A stretch of DNA of 64,000 bases from Comamonas granuli NBRC 101663 (GTDB taxonomy: Bacteria > Pseudomonadota > Gammaproteobacteria > Burkholderiales > Burkholderiaceae_C): positions 248,001 to 312,000 of the forward strand of contig NZ_BBJX01000005.1 in assembly GCF_000739995.1 (NCBI RefSeq), given 5' to 3'. The stretch's first letter is position 1; every line of letters starts with the position of its first letter. A program made the position numbers and the translations under genes. Of this stretch, positions 1 through 6,988 are shown piece after piece. The notes beneath the pieces were generated by a model. The model was given only the letters and a program-made list of their open reading frames with translations, was not told where the DNA came from and made no database searches.

Positions 1-1
1 G

Positions 2-493
2 CGCGACGGGCGCCTGCTGGTCGATGGCGGGCTGGTCAACCCCGTGCCCGTGTCGCTGGCCCGCGCCATGGGCGCCGACATCGTGATCGCCGTGGACCTG
101 AACGCCGACATCCTGGGCCGCCACCTGCGCAAGCCCGGCGCCAACGGCCCGGCCAAGCCGCCCGCCGAGGCACCGGAGGACGATGAGGACACCGCTGGCT
201 GGCTCAGCCGCCTGCAGGGCGGCTTGGCGGCCCTGCGGCCCACCCCCGACCCGGACCGCGTCCCCGCGCCCTCGCTGCTGGAAGTGGTGCTGGCCAGCGT
301 CAACATCATGCAGGTGCGCATCACCCGCAGCCGCATGGCCGGCGACCCGCCCGAGGTGGTGATTGCGCCGCAACTGGCGCACCTGGGGCTGATGGACTTT
401 TACCGCGCCGAAGAGGCCATTGCCGAGGGGCAGCGGGCGGCGGAGAAGACGTTGCCGTTTTTGCAGCAGTTGGGGTTGGGGGCGGCGGCGTAG
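2..493 (+). CDS. patatin-like phospholipase, C-terminal part
   Basis: The gene enters from the left edge, so only its last 163 codons are visible, in frame from base 2 to the TAG at 491-493. The visible part opens with DGGLVNPVPV, the DG[GA] motif that carries the catalytic aspartate of patatin/RssA-type serine hydrolases, here at visible residues 8-10. It is followed by the usual ARAMGADIVIAVDLNAD strand. These enzymes hydrolyse acyl esters with a Ser-Asp dyad; the GxSxG serine lies outside the window. The C-terminal tail is alanine- and glutamate-rich and looks intact. The next gene is 200 bp away and differs in base composition, so no operon is implied. The family call is firm; substrate and cell location are not visible. 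Confidence 0.85.
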   Translation, partial: RDGRLLVDGGLVNPVPVSLARAMGADIVIAVDLNADILGRHLRKPGANGPAKPPAEAPEDDEDTAGWLSRLQGGLAALRPTPDPDRVPAPSLLEVVLASVNIMQVRITRSRMAGDPPEVVIAPQLAHLGLMDFYRAEEAIAEGQRAAEKTLPFLQQLGLGAAA

Positions 494-629
494 CGCCAGT
501 TTCCTTCACCACGTGCGACGGATTGGATCAACCACTATGGCGTATGCAATGTGTTGCGATGCGGTGACAACGCCGCAGACCGCCCGAGTCCGCAGATGCA
601 CACGGCGCGATGATTCGTGCAGAGGCTCC

Positions 630-659
630 TTAGGCTTTGGCCGCAAGTGAGGTATAAAT
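630..659 (+). promoter_or_regulatory. candidate sigma70 promoter for the zinc-ribbon protein
   Basis: TATAAAT at 653-659 is an unusually good -10 box for such G+C-rich DNA. A weak -35 (TTAGGC at 630-635) lies 17 bp upstream. The GTG start of the following gene is 33 nt downstream, preceded by GGGAG at 681-685. Only the -10 is convincing. Confidence 0.3.
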
Positions 660-692
660 CCTCTGTCACAACAAGTTACAGGGAGCCCGCAC

Positions 693-1592
693 GTGCAGTT
701 CATTCCAGCGATTTGTCCACAATGCTCAGGGAAGCTGCAGGTGCCCGAAGGCAAGGATTCCGTGCAGTGCGAGTTCTGCGGTACCGACGTCTTCTTGCGT
801 GAGTCTGAGAAGACCGCTGCTAGCAAAGTTGTTCACCTGCTTGAGCTTGCCCAAGCGGCTGAGACTGCAGGCAACCACACAGAGGCGTTCGGGTACTTCA
901 CAAGCGTGCTTGAGATTGACAGCAAAAACGTTTGGGCATGGGTGGGCAAAGGAACAAGTGCCGGCTATCTCTCGACGCTTGCGCATTCGCGGATACCTGA
1001 AACCATCGAGTGCTACCGCACAGCAGTGCGGCTTGCGGGTGACGACGATGCAATCACGACAGTTGTGAGCATGGACTGCGCTGTCGCAGCTGTTCTCATT
1101 GCGAACGCTTATTTCCAGACCTCGCTGCAGCACACGATGCAGTTCATCTCTGTGCCCGACACGCCGTACGAGCACGCCACACGCTGCGTGGAAGCAGTAA
1201 AACTTTGCGAGTTTGCGCTATCGCTAGACCCGAACGTGCCTGGCGCCGCTTCATTTATCCATGACGTCGCTTCGCGGACGTTGAATGTCGGTAAGCTGTC
1301 TGCAGATGAGAAGGCATTTCTTGAAGGTGAGAGGAGCAAACACGCTAGTGCAGCGCCAAAACCGGCTACTACCGGCCCGGCAGTAGCGGGGACAGATGCG
1401 GGCAGCACGGGCGTTATGGTTGGTGTGTTCGGAGCTGCCTACGTTGCTTCGTACTTCATTCTGAAAGCGATGGGTGTACAGACGACGTTCTGGGCACTTT
1501 TTTGGGCGCTGTGGCTGTGCATCCCTATCGGTGGCGCGGTGGGAATCGGCTGCATCCTGGCAATGGCAAAGTTCGCTCACAAGAAAACCTAA
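693..1592 (+). CDS. zinc-ribbon / TPR-like / membrane-anchored protein of unknown function
   Basis: This 299-residue protein starts at GTG 693, with a GGGAG ribosome-binding site 7 nt upstream. Three parts are visible. An N-terminal zinc ribbon has CPQC at about residues 8-11 and CEFC at about 27-30. A helical middle resembles TPR repeats (AQAAETAGNHTEAFGYF, then alternating helices to about residue 200). A C-terminal hydrophobic hairpin spans about residues 240-295 and is probably two membrane segments. A low-complexity Ala/Thr/Gly linker separates the last two parts. I do not recognise a named family. Its G+C content is clearly lower than that of its neighbours, and it lies beside a transposase remnant and a duplicated gene fragment, which together suggest horizontal acquisition. 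The topology suggests a cytoplasmic sensor or adaptor tethered to the inner membrane, but that is inference. Confidence 0.75.
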   Translation: MQFIPAICPQCSGKLQVPEGKDSVQCEFCGTDVFLRESEKTAASKVVHLLELAQAAETAGNHTEAFGYFTSVLEIDSKNVWAWVGKGTSAGYLSTLAHSRIPETIECYRTAVRLAGDDDAITTVVSMDCAVAAVLIANAYFQTSLQHTMQFISVPDTPYEHATRCVEAVKLCEFALSLDPNVPGAASFIHDVASRTLNVGKLSADEKAFLEGERSKHASAAPKPATTGPAVAGTDAGSTGVMVGVFGAAYVASYFILKAMGVQTTFWALFWALWLCIPIGGAVGIGCILAMAKFAHKKT

Positions 1593-1672
1593 GAGGTCCA
1601 GTCGCTAAGGATACTCTGCACGAATCCCTGCGAGGCGTGACGGGGCGTGCTTGAAACCAAGACAATACCGGT

Positions 1673-1830
1673 ATGAAGCAAAGCAGCCTGGGCCTGAGCA
1701 ACACCGTCAAGCGCCCCCGCAAGCGCGAGTTCCTCGATGCCATGGAGTTGGTGGTACCTTGGGCCGAGCTGGTCGCGCAGATCGAGCCGTATGCCCCCGT
1801 GAAGAGCTTCCCTAACACCAGCGCCATTCT
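1673..1830 (+). pseudogene. IS5-family transposase, N-terminal remnant
   Basis: From ATG 1673 the translation begins MKQSSLGLSNTVKRPRKREF and continues to VPWAELVAQIEPYAP. This is the characteristic start of IS5-type DDE transposases, where KREFLDxMxxVVPW precedes IEPYxP. Homology stops after about 45 codons, and the reading frame then runs through unrelated sequence to a stop at 1900. No DDE catalytic region or right-hand inverted repeat is present. The A+T-richer stretch just upstream (about 1590-1672) could be the left end of the former insertion sequence, but I could not identify its terminal repeat with certainty. Confidence 0.75.
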
Positions 1831-1859
1831 AGGCAATCATCTCGAAGCCGCCTCGGCAG

Positions 1860-2306
1860 CTACAACCCCACACCACAATCCCCGCCGATTGGCGGTATGA
1901 CTGCTCACCTCCCGCCCTCCAAGCGGTGGGGCCTGCAAGCCATCCATCCCGCCTGCAGAACTCCAAATTTGATAGCTGCTAGCGCTTTACTATCAAGCGT
2001 TTGAGCCACTTTTTACCCCAAACCCCATGTCTTTCCCCGCTTTCCTGCGCACGCGCTGGACCGCGCTGCAGCCGGCAATGGCGCGCGTGCTGCGGCGGCC
2101 CGAGAAGCTGCTGTCGCTGCACAGCCTGCTCTGGGCGCTGATGGCGGGCGGGCTGGTGCTGATTCCGTTCACGCCGGGCATTCGCGATAGCCGCAAGGCC
2201 AAGACGGAGCAGCCGGCGCAGTTGGTAGCGGCGGATGGCAAGTTCTTTGCCGAGTACCGCTGGGTGAAACTGGGGCCTGGACTGGCGGCGCACGGCGTCG
2301 GCGCTG
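1860..2306 (+). repeat. left copy of a duplicated segment (pbp1A upstream region and 5' end)
   Basis: This segment repeats 2883-3433 with roughly 85-90 % identity by eye. The shared start is the CTACAACCCCACACC motif, and the repeat continues through the upstream region of the penicillin-binding protein gene and into its coding part. This copy lacks two internal blocks that the right copy has: about 21 bp in the membrane-anchor codons and about 83 bp corresponding to 3313-3395. Homology ends at GCGCTG (2301-2306). Confidence 0.85.
1965..2014 (+). repeat. dispersed ~55-bp repeat, copy 1
   Basis: Contains TTTGATAGCTGCTAGCGCTT followed by ATCAAGCGTTTGAGCC and a T-run. It matches the dispersed family seen at 14 places in this window. 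It is intergenic and was duplicated together with the surrounding segment (see copy 2 at 2989). Confidence 0.8.
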
Positions 2307-2323
2307 CTGATGCGTGTCCGTGA
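2027..2323 (+). pseudogene. truncated, decayed partial copy of the adjacent class A PBP gene
   Basis: The translation begins MSFPAFLRTRW and is nearly collinear with the first 80 residues of the intact gene at 3050. It keeps RPEKLLSLHSLLWALMA, IPFTPGIRD and KAKTEQPAQLVAADGK. Seven codons of the hydrophobic anchor are missing. After EYRWVK an 83-bp deletion shifts the frame, so the rest (LGPGLAAHGVGA) is the out-of-frame reading of the intact gene's coding sequence. No transglycosylase or transpeptidase motif survives. A peptide could still be translated, but it would have no enzymatic function. It probably arose by segmental duplication before the DUF4160/DUF2442 pair came to sit between the copies, or together with that event. 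Confidence 0.85.
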
Positions 2324-2337
2324 CGGTTAACCCGTCA
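2321..2337. repeat. short inverted repeat at the left edge of the DUF2442/DUF4160 insert
   Basis: TGACGG, a 5-nt spacer and CCGTCA form a near-perfect 17-bp palindrome that overlaps the stop codon of the DUF2442 gene. It lies just past the point where homology of the duplicated PBP segment ends (2306), so it may mark the boundary of inserted DNA or act as a weak terminator hairpin. Confidence 0.45.
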
Positions 2338-2592
2338 GCCTGCTGCGCCTGACACCAGTGGAAACGAGGACGGGTTGCGAATGGACTGCACCGACAGGTC
2401 GATGTCCAACATTGGCCAGTAAAGATGGTCAGGGCTCGGCCACTGAACTTCGGAAATCTGTTCGATCGTCCCCTTTCGGAACCAGGGGAATTGATCAAAG
2501 GGGACGAGCAGTTCCTCGTCGGCAAGCAGCAGCCAAAAACCGTGCTTTGAAATATGGGTGACTTCAGCCGCCAAAGTGGTGGGTCCAGGCAT
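2335..2592 (-). CDS. DUF2442 domain protein
   Basis: An 85-residue protein from ATG 2592. The pattern matches DUF2442: an N-terminal strand (AAEVTHISKHGFWLLLADEELLVPF), then FPWFRKGTIEQISEVQWPSPDHLYWPMLDIDLSVQSI. DUF2442 proteins are small, of unknown biochemistry, and very often encoded next to a DUF4160 protein, as here: its start overlaps the 3' end of the DUF4160 gene by 29 nt. The pair has the size and arrangement of a toxin-antitoxin module, but I know of no demonstrated activity. It lies between two copies of a duplicated chromosomal segment, which points to acquisition. Confidence 0.8.
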   Translation of the reverse strand: MPGPTTLAAEVTHISKHGFWLLLADEELLVPFDQFPWFRKGTIEQISEVQWPSPDHLYWPMLDIDLSVQSIRNPSSFPLVSGAAG

Positions 2593-2803
2593 TTTGGATC
2601 TCCTTCAGGTGTGCATTCACAACGGCTTGCGCTTGCCGAAGTTGGGTCTCGGAAAGACCCGTATGGTTGGCCAGAGCCACCTGTGGTGTCAGCCAGAACT
2701 TCGCTTCACCGTCCACGTGTGAGACATGCACATGAATGCGTGTCTCTTCCCGCGAAAAAAAGAAGAGACGAAAGGGGCCGTCACGAACAATGGTGGGTGC
2801 CAT
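2564..2803 (-). CDS. DUF4160 domain protein
   Basis: I place the start at ATG 2803, which gives a 79-residue protein beginning MAPTIVRDGPFRLFFFSREE. This is the hallmark DUF4160 N-terminus, followed by HVHVSHVDGEAKFWL and a C-terminal helix. A longer reading to 2896 adds 31 residues encoded near the duplicated segment without family resemblance, so I rejected it. The gene is translationally linked to the downstream DUF2442 gene (29-nt overlap). Function is unknown; DUF4160/DUF2442 pairs are widespread in accessory regions and are suspected toxin-antitoxin or regulatory pairs. Confidence 0.8.
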   Translation of the reverse strand: MAPTIVRDGPFRLFFFSREETRIHVHVSHVDGEAKFWLTPQVALANHTGLSETQLRQAQAVVNAHLKEIQNAWTHHFGG

Positions 2804-2882
2804 GGCGGTACTGTAACCAACACCGATCGCGGCGTGGATGCGCACCCGTCGCAAATTACGCATCCCGTGGCAGTCTTCGCCG

Positions 2883-3433
2883 CTACAACCCCACACCGCA
2901 ATTCCGGGCGATTGGCGGTATAACTGCGCACCTCCCGCCTGCCATGCGGAGGGGCCTGCAAGCCATTCACTCTGCCTGCAAGACTCCCAATTTGATAGCT
3001 TCTAGCGCTTACCCATCAAGCGTTTGAGCCACTTTTGACTCCAAACCCCATGTCTTTCCCTGACTTCCTGCGCACGCGCTGGGCCGCGCTGCGGCCGGTG
3101 TGGGCGCGTGCGTTGCAGCGGCCCGAGAAGCTGCTCTCGCTGCACAGCCTGCTCTGGGCGCTGATGGCGGCCGGGCTGGCGCTGCTGCTGTATGTGCTGG
3201 TGCTGATTCCCTTCACGCCGGGCATCCGCGACATCCGCAAGGCCAAGACGGAGCAGCCGGCGCAGTTGGTGGCGGCGGATGGCAAGCTGCTGGCCGAATA
3301 CCGCTGGGTGAACCGAGCGTGGGTGCCGCTTGCCGAGATCGCCCCGCCGGTGGTGGACGCGCTGATCGCCACCGAGGACCACCGTTTCTACAAGCACTGG
3401 GGCCTGGACTGGCGGCGCACGGCGTCGGCGCTG
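2883..3433 (+). repeat. right copy of the duplicated segment (intact pbp1A upstream region and 5' end)
   Basis: This is the partner of 1860-2306. It includes the upstream region with a TATAAC box at 2919-2924, a dispersed-repeat copy, and the first ~128 codons of the intact PBP gene. The intact reading frame marks this as the parental copy. Confidence 0.85.
2989..3036 (+). repeat. dispersed ~55-bp repeat, copy 2
   Basis: TTTGATAGCTTCTAGCGCTT, then CATCAAGCGTTTGAGCC and TTTTG. It sits directly in the 5' leader of the PBP gene, ending about 14 nt before ATG 3050. Confidence 0.8.
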
Positions 3434-5548
3434 GTGCGCACGCTGGGGGGCGACAAGCAGGGCGGCTCCACCATCACGCAGCAGTTGGCGCGCAACCTGT
3501 ACCCCGAGGACATTGGCCGGGCGCCCACGCTCACGCGCAAGATCAAGGAGGCGATCACGGCGCTGAAGATCGAGGCGCTGTACTCCAAGGACGAGATTCT
3601 GGAGACCTACCTGAACACCGTGCCCTTCCTCTACAACGCCTACGGCATCGAGATGGCGGCGCGCACCTATTTCGACAAGTCGGCCGACGAGCTCAACGTG
3701 CTGGAGAGCGCCACGCTCATCGGCATGCTCAAGGGCACGGCCTATTACAACCCGGTGCTCAACCCCGAGCGCGCCCAGGCCCGGCGCAACACCGTGCTGG
3801 CGCAGATGAAGAAGCGCGGCAAGCTGGCCGAGGCGGAATACGCCGCGCTCAGCAAGCGCCCGCTGCGCATCCGCTTCGAGCGCCAGGTGGAAACGGCCGG
3901 CCCCGCGCCGCACCTGGCGCAGCAATTGCGCAAGCAGCTCATCGACTGGGCCGACCGCAATGGTTACAGCCTGTATGCCGACGGGCTGGTGATCCGCACC
4001 ACCATCGATTACCGCCTGCAGCAACTGGCCAACCAGGCCGTGGCGCGCCAGGGCCGGGCGCTGCAGGGCGTGGCCGACGGGGCCTGGGCCGCGCGCAACG
4101 CCTGGAACCCCAAGAACCCGCTGGTGCAGCAACTGGTGCGCGAATCGGCGCGCTACGAAGCCGCCGTGGCCAAGGGCGCGGCGCCCGAGGATGTGCTGAA
4201 GGATCTGCTGGGCGACCCCGCCTTCCTGCGCACGCTGCGGCAAGAGAAGACGCGCGTGCAGGCCGGCTTCATGGCCATGGACCCGCGCACGGGCGAGGTG
4301 CGCGCCTGGGTGGGCAGCCGCGACTTCGCGCAAGACCCGTTCGACCACGTCCAGGCCGCGCGCCGCCAGCCGGGTTCCACCTTCAAGCCCTTTGTGTACG
4401 GCGCCGCGTTCGACCAGGGCCTGCTGCCCAGCGACACGCTGATGGACACCGCGGTGGAAATCCCGCTGGGCAACAAGCAGGTGTGGCGCCCCACGGACGG
4501 CAACAGGCCGCCCAGCGACATGCCCATGACGCTGAGCGACGGCCTGGCGTTTTCCAAGAACACCATCACCGCGCAGCTCATGCAGCAGGTGGGCCCCATG
4601 CGCGTGGCGCAACTGGCGCGGGCCATGGGCGTGCGCGAATCCAAGCTGGACGTGGTGCCCTCGCTGGCCCTGGGCACCAGCCCGGTCACGCTCAAGGAAA
4701 TGGTGGCGGCCTACGGCGCCATTGCCAGTGCCGGCAGCTACCGCGCGCCCCGGGTCATCACGCGCATCGAGGACAAGAACGGCAAGGTGCTGGAAGACTT
4801 TGCCCCCGCCGCGCCCGAGCGCGTGCTGGGCCTGACGGCCGCCCAGCAACTGCGCGACGCCATGCGCGGCGTGGTGGACAAGGGCACGGGCGTGGCCATC
4901 CGCGGCCGCTACGGCATCAGCGCCGACGTGGCCGGCAAGACCGGCACCACGCAGGACAACACCGACGGCTGGTTCATCCTGATGCACCCGCAGCTCGTGG
5001 CGGGCGCGTGGGTGGGCTTCAACGACGGGCGCATCACCCTGCGCAGCGACTACTGGGGCCAGGGCGCGCACAGCGCGCTGCCCATGGTGGGCGAGGTGTT
5101 CCAGCAGGCGCTGCGCGCCAAGCTGATCGACACCAACGAACGCTTCATCGACGAGGAGGAAAGCAGTTGGGTGGGCACCGCCGTGGCCGGTGTGCGCAAC
5201 TGGGTGTACGACCTGTTCGGCCGCCGCACGGGCGGGCCCGATGCCCCCGACCGCGCCACCGGCGCCGCGCCGGTGCCGGGCCCGGCACCCGCCGCGCCGG
5301 TCCCCGCCGCAGCGGAGCGGCCCGAGATCACCGAAGCGCCGCTGCTGCCGCTGGAAAATGCCACGCCCCAGGCGCAGCCTTTTCCGCCAGGCTCCTACGG
5401 CAACGTTCCCGAGGCCGCAGACCCCGGCGCACCGCCTGAGCCGCAGCCGGGCACCGTGGTCACGGCGCCGGTGCAGCGCGGCGTGGTGGTGCCCGCGCCG
5501 GCAGCGGTGCAGAGCAATGTGCCGTTCTTTGTGGAATCGCGCCCCTGA
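3050..5548 (+). CDS. class A penicillin-binding protein (glycosyltransferase/transpeptidase), PBP1A type
   Basis: This bifunctional peptidoglycan synthase polymerises lipid II in the periplasm and cross-links the glycan strands. The 832-residue protein from ATG 3050 has a short cytoplasmic tail and one membrane anchor (about residues 33-55). The GT51 domain has EDHRF near residue 109 and GGSTITQQLARNLY near 139. The transpeptidase has the SxxK serine in PGSTFKPF near residue 443, SKN near 502 and KTGTT near 630. A Pro/Ala-rich tail follows from about residue 730. A TTG 15 nt upstream is in frame, but ATG 3050 is at the same place as in the duplicated copy. The gene is monocistronic; its upstream region and 5' end are duplicated at 1860-2306. 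Confidence 0.93.
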   Translation: MSFPDFLRTRWAALRPVWARALQRPEKLLSLHSLLWALMAAGLALLLYVLVLIPFTPGIRDIRKAKTEQPAQLVAADGKLLAEYRWVNRAWVPLAEIAPPVVDALIATEDHRFYKHWGLDWRRTASALVRTLGGDKQGGSTITQQLARNLYPEDIGRAPTLTRKIKEAITALKIEALYSKDEILETYLNTVPFLYNAYGIEMAARTYFDKSADELNVLESATLIGMLKGTAYYNPVLNPERAQARRNTVLAQMKKRGKLAEAEYAALSKRPLRIRFERQVETAGPAPHLAQQLRKQLIDWADRNGYSLYADGLVIRTTIDYRLQQLANQAVARQGRALQGVADGAWAARNAWNPKNPLVQQLVRESARYEAAVAKGAAPEDVLKDLLGDPAFLRTLRQEKTRVQAGFMAMDPRTGEVRAWVGSRDFAQDPFDHVQAARRQPGSTFKPFVYGAAFDQGLLPSDTLMDTAVEIPLGNKQVWRPTDGNRPPSDMPMTLSDGLAFSKNTITAQLMQQVGPMRVAQLARAMGVRESKLDVVPSLALGTSPVTLKEMVAAYGAIASAGSYRAPRVITRIEDKNGKVLEDFAPAAPERVLGLTAAQQLRDAMRGVVDKGTGVAIRGRYGISADVAGKTGTTQDNTDGWFILMHPQLVAGAWVGFNDGRITLRSDYWGQGAHSALPMVGEVFQQALRAKLIDTNERFIDEEESSWVGTAVAGVRNWVYDLFGRRTGGPDAPDRATGAAPVPGPAPAAPVPAAAERPEITEAPLLPLENATPQAQPFPPGSYGNVPEAADPGAPPEPQPGTVVTAPVQRGVVVPAPAAVQSNVPFFVESRP

Positions 5549-5596
5549 ACGGGCGCGCGCGGCGCGGCCTGGCAGTGGCGCCGCCCGGGGGCGCTG

Positions 5597-6148
5597 CTAC
5601 TCGATGTCCACGCAGTGCATGCCGAAGTGGCCCGCGCGCCGGTCGGCGAACCAGCGCCGCAGCGTCTCGCGCACGGTGCGAAAGGCCAGTTCGTCCCAGG
5701 GCACCTCGTCTTCGGTGAACAGGCGCGCCTCGATGGTCTCGTGCCCCGGGTGGAAGGCCTCGCTCAGCAGCGTGGCGCGGTAGAACAGGTGCACCTGGCC
5801 CACCTGGCGCACGTTGAGCAGGGCGAACAGCGGGCCCATTTCGATCTGTGCGCCGGCTTCCTCGTCGGTCTCGCGCGCGGCGCCCTGGGCCGTGGTCTCG
5901 TTCAGCTCCATGAAGCCCGCGGGCAGCGTCCACTTGCCCCAGCGCGGCTCGATGTTGCGCTTGCACAGCAGCACGCGCCCGTCGGCCAGCACGGGGATGG
6001 TGCCCACCACGTTCAGCGGGTTCTCGTAGTGCACCGTGCCGCACTGCGGGCAGATGGCGCGCTCGCGCGTGTCGCCATCGTCGGGCAGGCGGTACACCAT
6101 GGCGGTGCCGCAGGCGCGGCAGTGTCGGATGGGGCTGCGCAGGTACAT
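5597..6148 (-). CDS. NUDIX hydrolase with N-terminal zinc ribbon
   Basis: The 183-residue protein has a four-cysteine zinc ribbon (C10, C13, C33, C36), then CGTVHYENP as in NudC-like proteins. A complete NUDIX box G78-x5-E84-x7-R92-E93-x2-E96-E97-x-G99 follows, flanked by WGKWTLPAGF. Such enzymes hydrolyse nucleoside diphosphates linked to another moiety; the zinc-ribbon subgroup includes NADH pyrophosphatase relatives and ADP-ribose hydrolases. It is shorter than NudC and lacks NudC's extra N-terminal domain, so the substrate is open. It is convergent with the PBP gene and lies 85 bp after the FAA hydrolase on the same strand, possibly co-transcribed across the dispersed repeat between them. 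Confidence 0.9.
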   Translation of the reverse strand: MYLRSPIRHCRACGTAMVYRLPDDGDTRERAICPQCGTVHYENPLNVVGTIPVLADGRVLLCKRNIEPRWGKWTLPAGFMELNETTAQGAARETDEEAGAQIEMGPLFALLNVRQVGQVHLFYRATLLSEAFHPGHETIEARLFTEDEVPWDELAFRTVRETLRRWFADRRAGHFGMHCVDIE

Positions 6149-6160
6149 GCAGGTCTTGAG

Positions 6161-6220
6161 GTCAAATCGGGCTGCAGCGCTTTCGGAATGAGCGCGAGCA
6201 GCTCCTGAAACAATAGCGGC
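6161..6220 (-). repeat. dispersed ~55-bp repeat, copy 3
   Basis: Read on the minus strand: GCTATTGTTTCAGGAGCTGC, TCGCGCTCATTCCGAAAGCG, then CTGCAGCCCGATTTG. It fills the gap between the FAA hydrolase stop and the NUDIX start. Confidence 0.75.
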
Positions 6221-6232
6221 TGGGCGCGCGGC

Positions 6233-6928
6233 TCATACCACCTGCAGCGCGATGGGCTGCAGCCCATCGACCCCGGCCTCGATGCGGTCGCCGCGCACCA
6301 CGGCGCCCACGCCCTCGGGCGTGCCGGTGAAGACCAGGTCGCCCGGTTGCAACTCCCAGGCGGCCGAGAGGTGCTGCAGCGTCTCGGCAATGTTCCAGAT
6401 CAGCTTGTGCACATGGCTGTGCTGGCGCTGCTGGCCGTTCACGCGCAGCCAGAGGGCCGCCTGGTCCACGGCCCCGGCCTCGCTGGCCGGGGTGATGGGG
6501 CCGATGGGCGCGCTGTGGTCGAAGCCCTTGGCAATGCTCCAGGGCCGGCCCTGCTTCTTCATCTCGGCCTGCAGGTCGCGGCGCGTCATGTCCAGGCCCA
6601 CGGCGTAGCCGTACACATGCTCCAGGGCGCGGGCGGCCGGAATGTCGCGCCCGCCCTTGCCTATGGCCACCACCAGCTCCACCTCGTGGTGCAGGTTGTG
6701 CGTCAGGCTGGGGTAGGGCAGGCGGGCGGTCTCGCCGGCCTCCACGGGCAGCAGCGCGTCGGCGGGCTTGAGGAAGAAGAACGGCGCCTCGCGCTCGGCA
6801 AAGCCCATTTCCTTGGCGTGCTCTTCGTAGTTGCGCCCCACGCAGTAGATGCGCCGCACGGGAAAGCGGCTGGCCGTGCCCAGCACGGGCACGGTGGGGA
6901 CGGGCGGCGGAGCGAAGACGGTGGCCAT
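6233..6928 (-). CDS. fumarylacetoacetate hydrolase (FAA) family protein
   Basis: The 231-residue protein starts at ATG 6928; longer in-frame extensions run antisense into pgeF and were rejected. The FAH fold core is clear: RRIYCVGRNYEEHAKEMG, FFFLKPADAL, metal ligands E82 and E84 in HHEVELVVAIGKGG, D113 in GYAVGLDMTRRDLQ, then KGFDHSAPIGP and GDLVFTGTPEGVG near the C-terminus. The family cleaves carbon-carbon bonds of acylpyruvates or decarboxylates and isomerises catabolic diketo acids, using Mg2+. The short single-domain form resembles acylpyruvate hydrolase (YcgM/FAHD1). It is divergent from pgeF with 60 bp between the starts. Confidence 0.9.
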   Translation of the reverse strand: MATVFAPPPVPTVPVLGTASRFPVRRIYCVGRNYEEHAKEMGFAEREAPFFFLKPADALLPVEAGETARLPYPSLTHNLHHEVELVVAIGKGGRDIPAARALEHVYGYAVGLDMTRRDLQAEMKKQGRPWSIAKGFDHSAPIGPITPASEAGAVDQAALWLRVNGQQRQHSHVHKLIWNIAETLQHLSAAWELQPGDLVFTGTPEGVGAVVRGDRIEAGVDGLQPIALQVV

Positions 6929-6988
6929 GGCAGTGCAATGCGAAAGAACAGGGCGCCAGTGTGCCATGGCGCCGATACACTGGCGCGC

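Noticed and set aside
3002-5071. 689-codon open frame antisense to the PBP gene
   Set aside because: Repetitive His/Arg/Ala/Gly composition without motifs; a shadow of G+C-rich codon use in the intact PBP gene on the other strand.
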